Below are positions 17,268 through 18,798 of a DNA stretch of 18,798 bases, piece after piece. Positions within the stretch are counted from its first letter, which is position 1. Each line of letters opens with the position of its first letter. The notes beneath the pieces are model-generated. The model searched no databases. It had not been told where the DNA came from and saw only the letters and a program-made list of their open reading frames with translations. Where the stretch lies: the NCBI GenBank assembly GCA_041486365.1, contig JBGPLH010000018.1, positions 1 through 18,798 on the forward strand, written 5' to 3'. The stretch is from JBGPLH01 sp041486365 [NCBI: Thermodesulfobacteriota bacterium]. Lineage in GTDB: Bacteria > JAUYMQ01. The translations under genes were made by a program, and so were the position numbers.

Positions 17268-17604
17268 TGAGTGTCTCCCGCGAACGCTGAAGCGTGACCT
17301 CTCCGAGCACGACGTGAGCACCGTTCAGGAAATGGGTTGGTCGGGGAAGACGAACGGGGAACTACTTAAGCTCGCAGCGCGGCGCTTTGATGTATTCGTA
17401 ACCGCGGATCAAAGCCTCCGTCACCAGCAGAATTTGGATCCGGCGGGCATGGCGGTGATTGCCTTCGAGGCCGCGACGAATAGTTTGAAGTCCTTGCGGC
17501 CGCTTGTGCCGAAGGTCCTCGAAGTGCTGGGCGAGATTCAACCGGGTGCGGTCGTGCGCATCGGCGGGAGTGCGCCGTCTTCCTCTGGGAAAGGACCGTC
17601 TTGA
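17251..17604 (+). CDS. DUF5615 PIN-like protein, probable toxin of a VapBC-like pair
   Basis: A 117-residue PIN-like protein. Seen: the N-terminal MRVLLDECLPRTL with D6 and E7, the middle motif GKTNGELLKLA with N35 and E37, and VFVTADQSLRHQQN with D53, the acidic and polar set expected for a metal-dependent PIN-like RNase fold. DUF5615 genes typically follow a DUF433 gene and overlap it slightly. Here the overlap is 17 bases, so the pairing is conserved even though DUF433 is fused. RNase activity is inferred from the family and not shown by sequence alone. The stop overlaps the argF TTG (TTGA). The last 17 residues are glycine/serine-rich and overlap the argF ribosome site. Confidence 0.85.
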   Translation: MRVLLDECLPRTLKRDLSEHDVSTVQEMGWSGKTNGELLKLAARRFDVFVTADQSLRHQQNLDPAGMAVIAFEAATNSLKSLRPLVPKVLEVLGEIQPGAVVRIGGSAPSSSGKGPS

Positions 17605-18524
17605 AAGATCTCATCAGCCTCGCCGATCTCTCCGAGCAGGAGGTCCAGCGCGTCCTCGCGCGGGCCGGGGAGCTCAAGGCGATGCACAAGCGGGGCGTCC
17701 GGCACCGGCCGCTCGAGGGGAAGACCCTCGGCATGTTCTTCGAGAAGCCGTCGCTCCGCACGCGCGTCACCTTCGAGGTGGGCATGTCGCACCTTGGCGG
17801 CCACGCGATCATGCTCACGCCGGAGCACATCGCGATCGGCGTGCGCGAGACGGTGGCCGACGTGGCGCGCAACCTCGAGCGCTGGGTGGATCTCGTCGTC
17901 GCCCGGACCTTCTCGCACCAGCTCGTGGTCGACCTCGCGAAGTTCGCCTCGATCCCGGTGATCAACGGCCTGACGGATCTGCTGCACCCCTGTCAGATCC
18001 TCGCCGACATCTTCACGCTGGTCGAGCGCCACGGCGACGTGCGCGGCCTGAAGGTTGCCTACCTTGGCGACGGGAACAACGTGGCCAACTCCTGGATCAA
18101 CGGCGCCGTGAAGACGGGGATCGAGCTGGTGCTCGCGACGCCGGAGGGCTACGAGCCCGACGCGGGCGTGCTCGCGGCCGCGCGCGCCTGGGGCGAGCCC
18201 AAGGGGCGGCGCGTGCGCGTGGTGCGCGATCCCCACGAAGCGGTGGCGAACGCCGACGTGATCTACACCGATGTCTGGACCAGCATGGGGCAGGAGGCGG
18301 AGCGGGAGAAGCGAATCGAGATCTTCCGTGCCTACCAGGTGAACCGCGATCTGCTCGCCAAGGCGAAGTCGAGCGCCCTCGTCATGCACTGCCTCCCGGC
18401 GCACCGCGGCGAGGAGATTACCGACGAAGTGCTCGACGGGCCGCATTCGGTCGTTTTCGACGAGGCCGAAAACCGGTTGCACGTGCAGAAGGCCGTGATG
18501 GAAATCCTCGCCGCGGGCAGCTGA
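17601..18524 (+). CDS. argF: Ornithine carbamoyltransferase
   Basis: ArgF makes citrulline from ornithine and carbamoyl phosphate. Seen: the carbamoyl phosphate site FEKPSLRTRVTFE (47-59), HPCQ in the middle, the ornithine-side loop near NVANSW, DVWTSMGQE, and the HCLP motif in MHCLPAHRGEEI. The 307-residue length is normal. The TTG at 17601 is preferred because GGGAAAGGA ends 7 bases upstream and the family alignment starts immediately (LISLADLSEQE). The start overlaps the stop of the DUF5615 gene, so its translation may depend on that gene. GC returns to the high host level here. Confidence 0.96.
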   Translation: MKDLISLADLSEQEVQRVLARAGELKAMHKRGVRHRPLEGKTLGMFFEKPSLRTRVTFEVGMSHLGGHAIMLTPEHIAIGVRETVADVARNLERWVDLVVARTFSHQLVVDLAKFASIPVINGLTDLLHPCQILADIFTLVERHGDVRGLKVAYLGDGNNVANSWINGAVKTGIELVLATPEGYEPDAGVLAAARAWGEPKGRRVRVVRDPHEAVANADVIYTDVWTSMGQEAEREKRIEIFRAYQVNRDLLAKAKSSALVMHCLPAHRGEEITDEVLDGPHSVVFDEAENRLHVQKAVMEILAAGS

Positions 18525-18567
18525 TGCCCTCGCTCGTTCTGCATGGCAGGAGACCAGAGGTCAGTGC

Positions 18568-18798
18568 ATGGATCCCAATAAGCAGCTGCATCTAAGACGT
18601 CTCAGTGAATCACTCGCATTATTGGGCGAAATTTCCAAGCTGTATGCGCATCACCCAGAGTTCCGTTCCTGGCAGGACCGTGTCGAGCAGAGTCTCGGCG
18701 AACTTTTTGGTAATGAACACGCGTACGCCAAACGATTTTCAAGGCTCGGGTTCTGGGATCAGCGTATCGGGGTGGGCGACCCTGCCTGGTCCCGTAAC
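18568..18798 (+). CDS. N-terminal part of an unrecognised protein, cut by the window edge
   Basis: An open frame of 77 codons without a stop runs to the window end. The ATG at 18568 has AGAGG 7 bases upstream. The translation is mostly helical and charged (HLRRLSESLALLGEI, FRSWQDRVEQSLGELFG, YAKRFSRLGFWD). The pattern W-x(3)-VE-x(2)-L-x(2)-LFG then F resembles helical N-terminal modules of some accessory or defence-associated proteins, but that is a weak impression from memory and not a family call. GC is lower than in argF. Too short for the ORF threshold at the edge, yet codon usage and ribosome site support a real gene. Confidence 0.6.
   Translation, partial: MDPNKQLHLRRLSESLALLGEISKLYAHHPEFRSWQDRVEQSLGELFGNEHAYAKRFSRLGFWDQRIGVGDPAWSRN

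Noticed and set aside
16376-17596. AAGGAC at both cassette borders as target-site duplication of a transposable element
   Set aside because: Six bases that also resemble a ribosome site, with no terminal inverted repeats and no transposase. Kept only as a weak remark on the insertion.

Overview
The window is GC-rich bacterial DNA with tightly packed genes, several 4-base stop/start overlaps (GTGA, TTGA) and GTG or TTG starts. The order dprA - topA - trmFO - xerC - hslV - hslU, followed by arginine genes, is a known conserved neighbourhood in several phyla (Firmicutes, deltaproteobacterial-type and FCB-type lineages). The high GC, the LysM envelope protein and the arginine-sensitive type of ArgB suggest an uncultured Gram-negative-like lineage, perhaps of the Eisenbacteria or deltaproteobacterial kind. 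The phylum cannot be fixed from this sequence alone.

Layout. (1) Positions 1-1798, minus strand: two overlapping glycosyltransferase genes (GT4, then a GT2 cut by the window edge), probably the start of a surface-polysaccharide operon. (2) Positions 1799-2083: a divergent control region with an 18-bp perfect palindrome and a large hairpin. (3) Positions 2084-3252: an exported LysM protein with a duplicated C-terminal domain, closed by a good intrinsic terminator. (4) Positions 3258-12675: genome maintenance and proteolysis genes: dprA, topA, trmFO, xerC, a SAM methyltransferase, hslV and hslU. Each of the first four has its own promoter-like signal, and terminator-like hairpins follow topA and trmFO. 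(5) Positions 12809-15191 and on: a REC-GAF-GAF response regulator, then argB, argD and argF. (6) Positions 16389-17604: a lower-GC two-gene cassette inserted between argD and argF. Its first gene fuses a PD-(D/E)XK nuclease-like domain to a DUF433 antitoxin-like domain. Its second gene is a DUF5615 PIN-like protein. (7) Positions 18568-18798: the start of another lower-GC gene, cut by the window edge.

Two things stand out. First, a 36-bp palindromic repeat occurs inside the coding sequences of both dprA (two tandem copies) and topA (one full and one partial copy). It is read in the same frame each time, giving SALAxRGTSG. The nearby xerC carries an unrelated in-frame 12-bp tandem repeat giving KLEN-type units. 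The window therefore shows intragenic, in-frame repeat insertion in three neighbouring DNA-handling genes. Second, the nuclease-DUF433/DUF5615 cassette looks like a toxin-antitoxin-type module with an extra nuclease domain. It is spliced into the arginine operon so tightly that argF starts on the last codons of the toxin-like gene.

How the genes work together. The dprA-topA-trmFO-xerC-hslVU block serves DNA uptake and recombination, supercoiling, tRNA T-loop methylation, chromosome dimer resolution and protein quality control. argB, argD and argF give the second, fourth and ornithine-to-citrulline steps of arginine synthesis. The response regulator lies between the two blocks and has no DNA-binding output domain. 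No tRNA, rRNA, CRISPR array or complete insertion sequence was seen.
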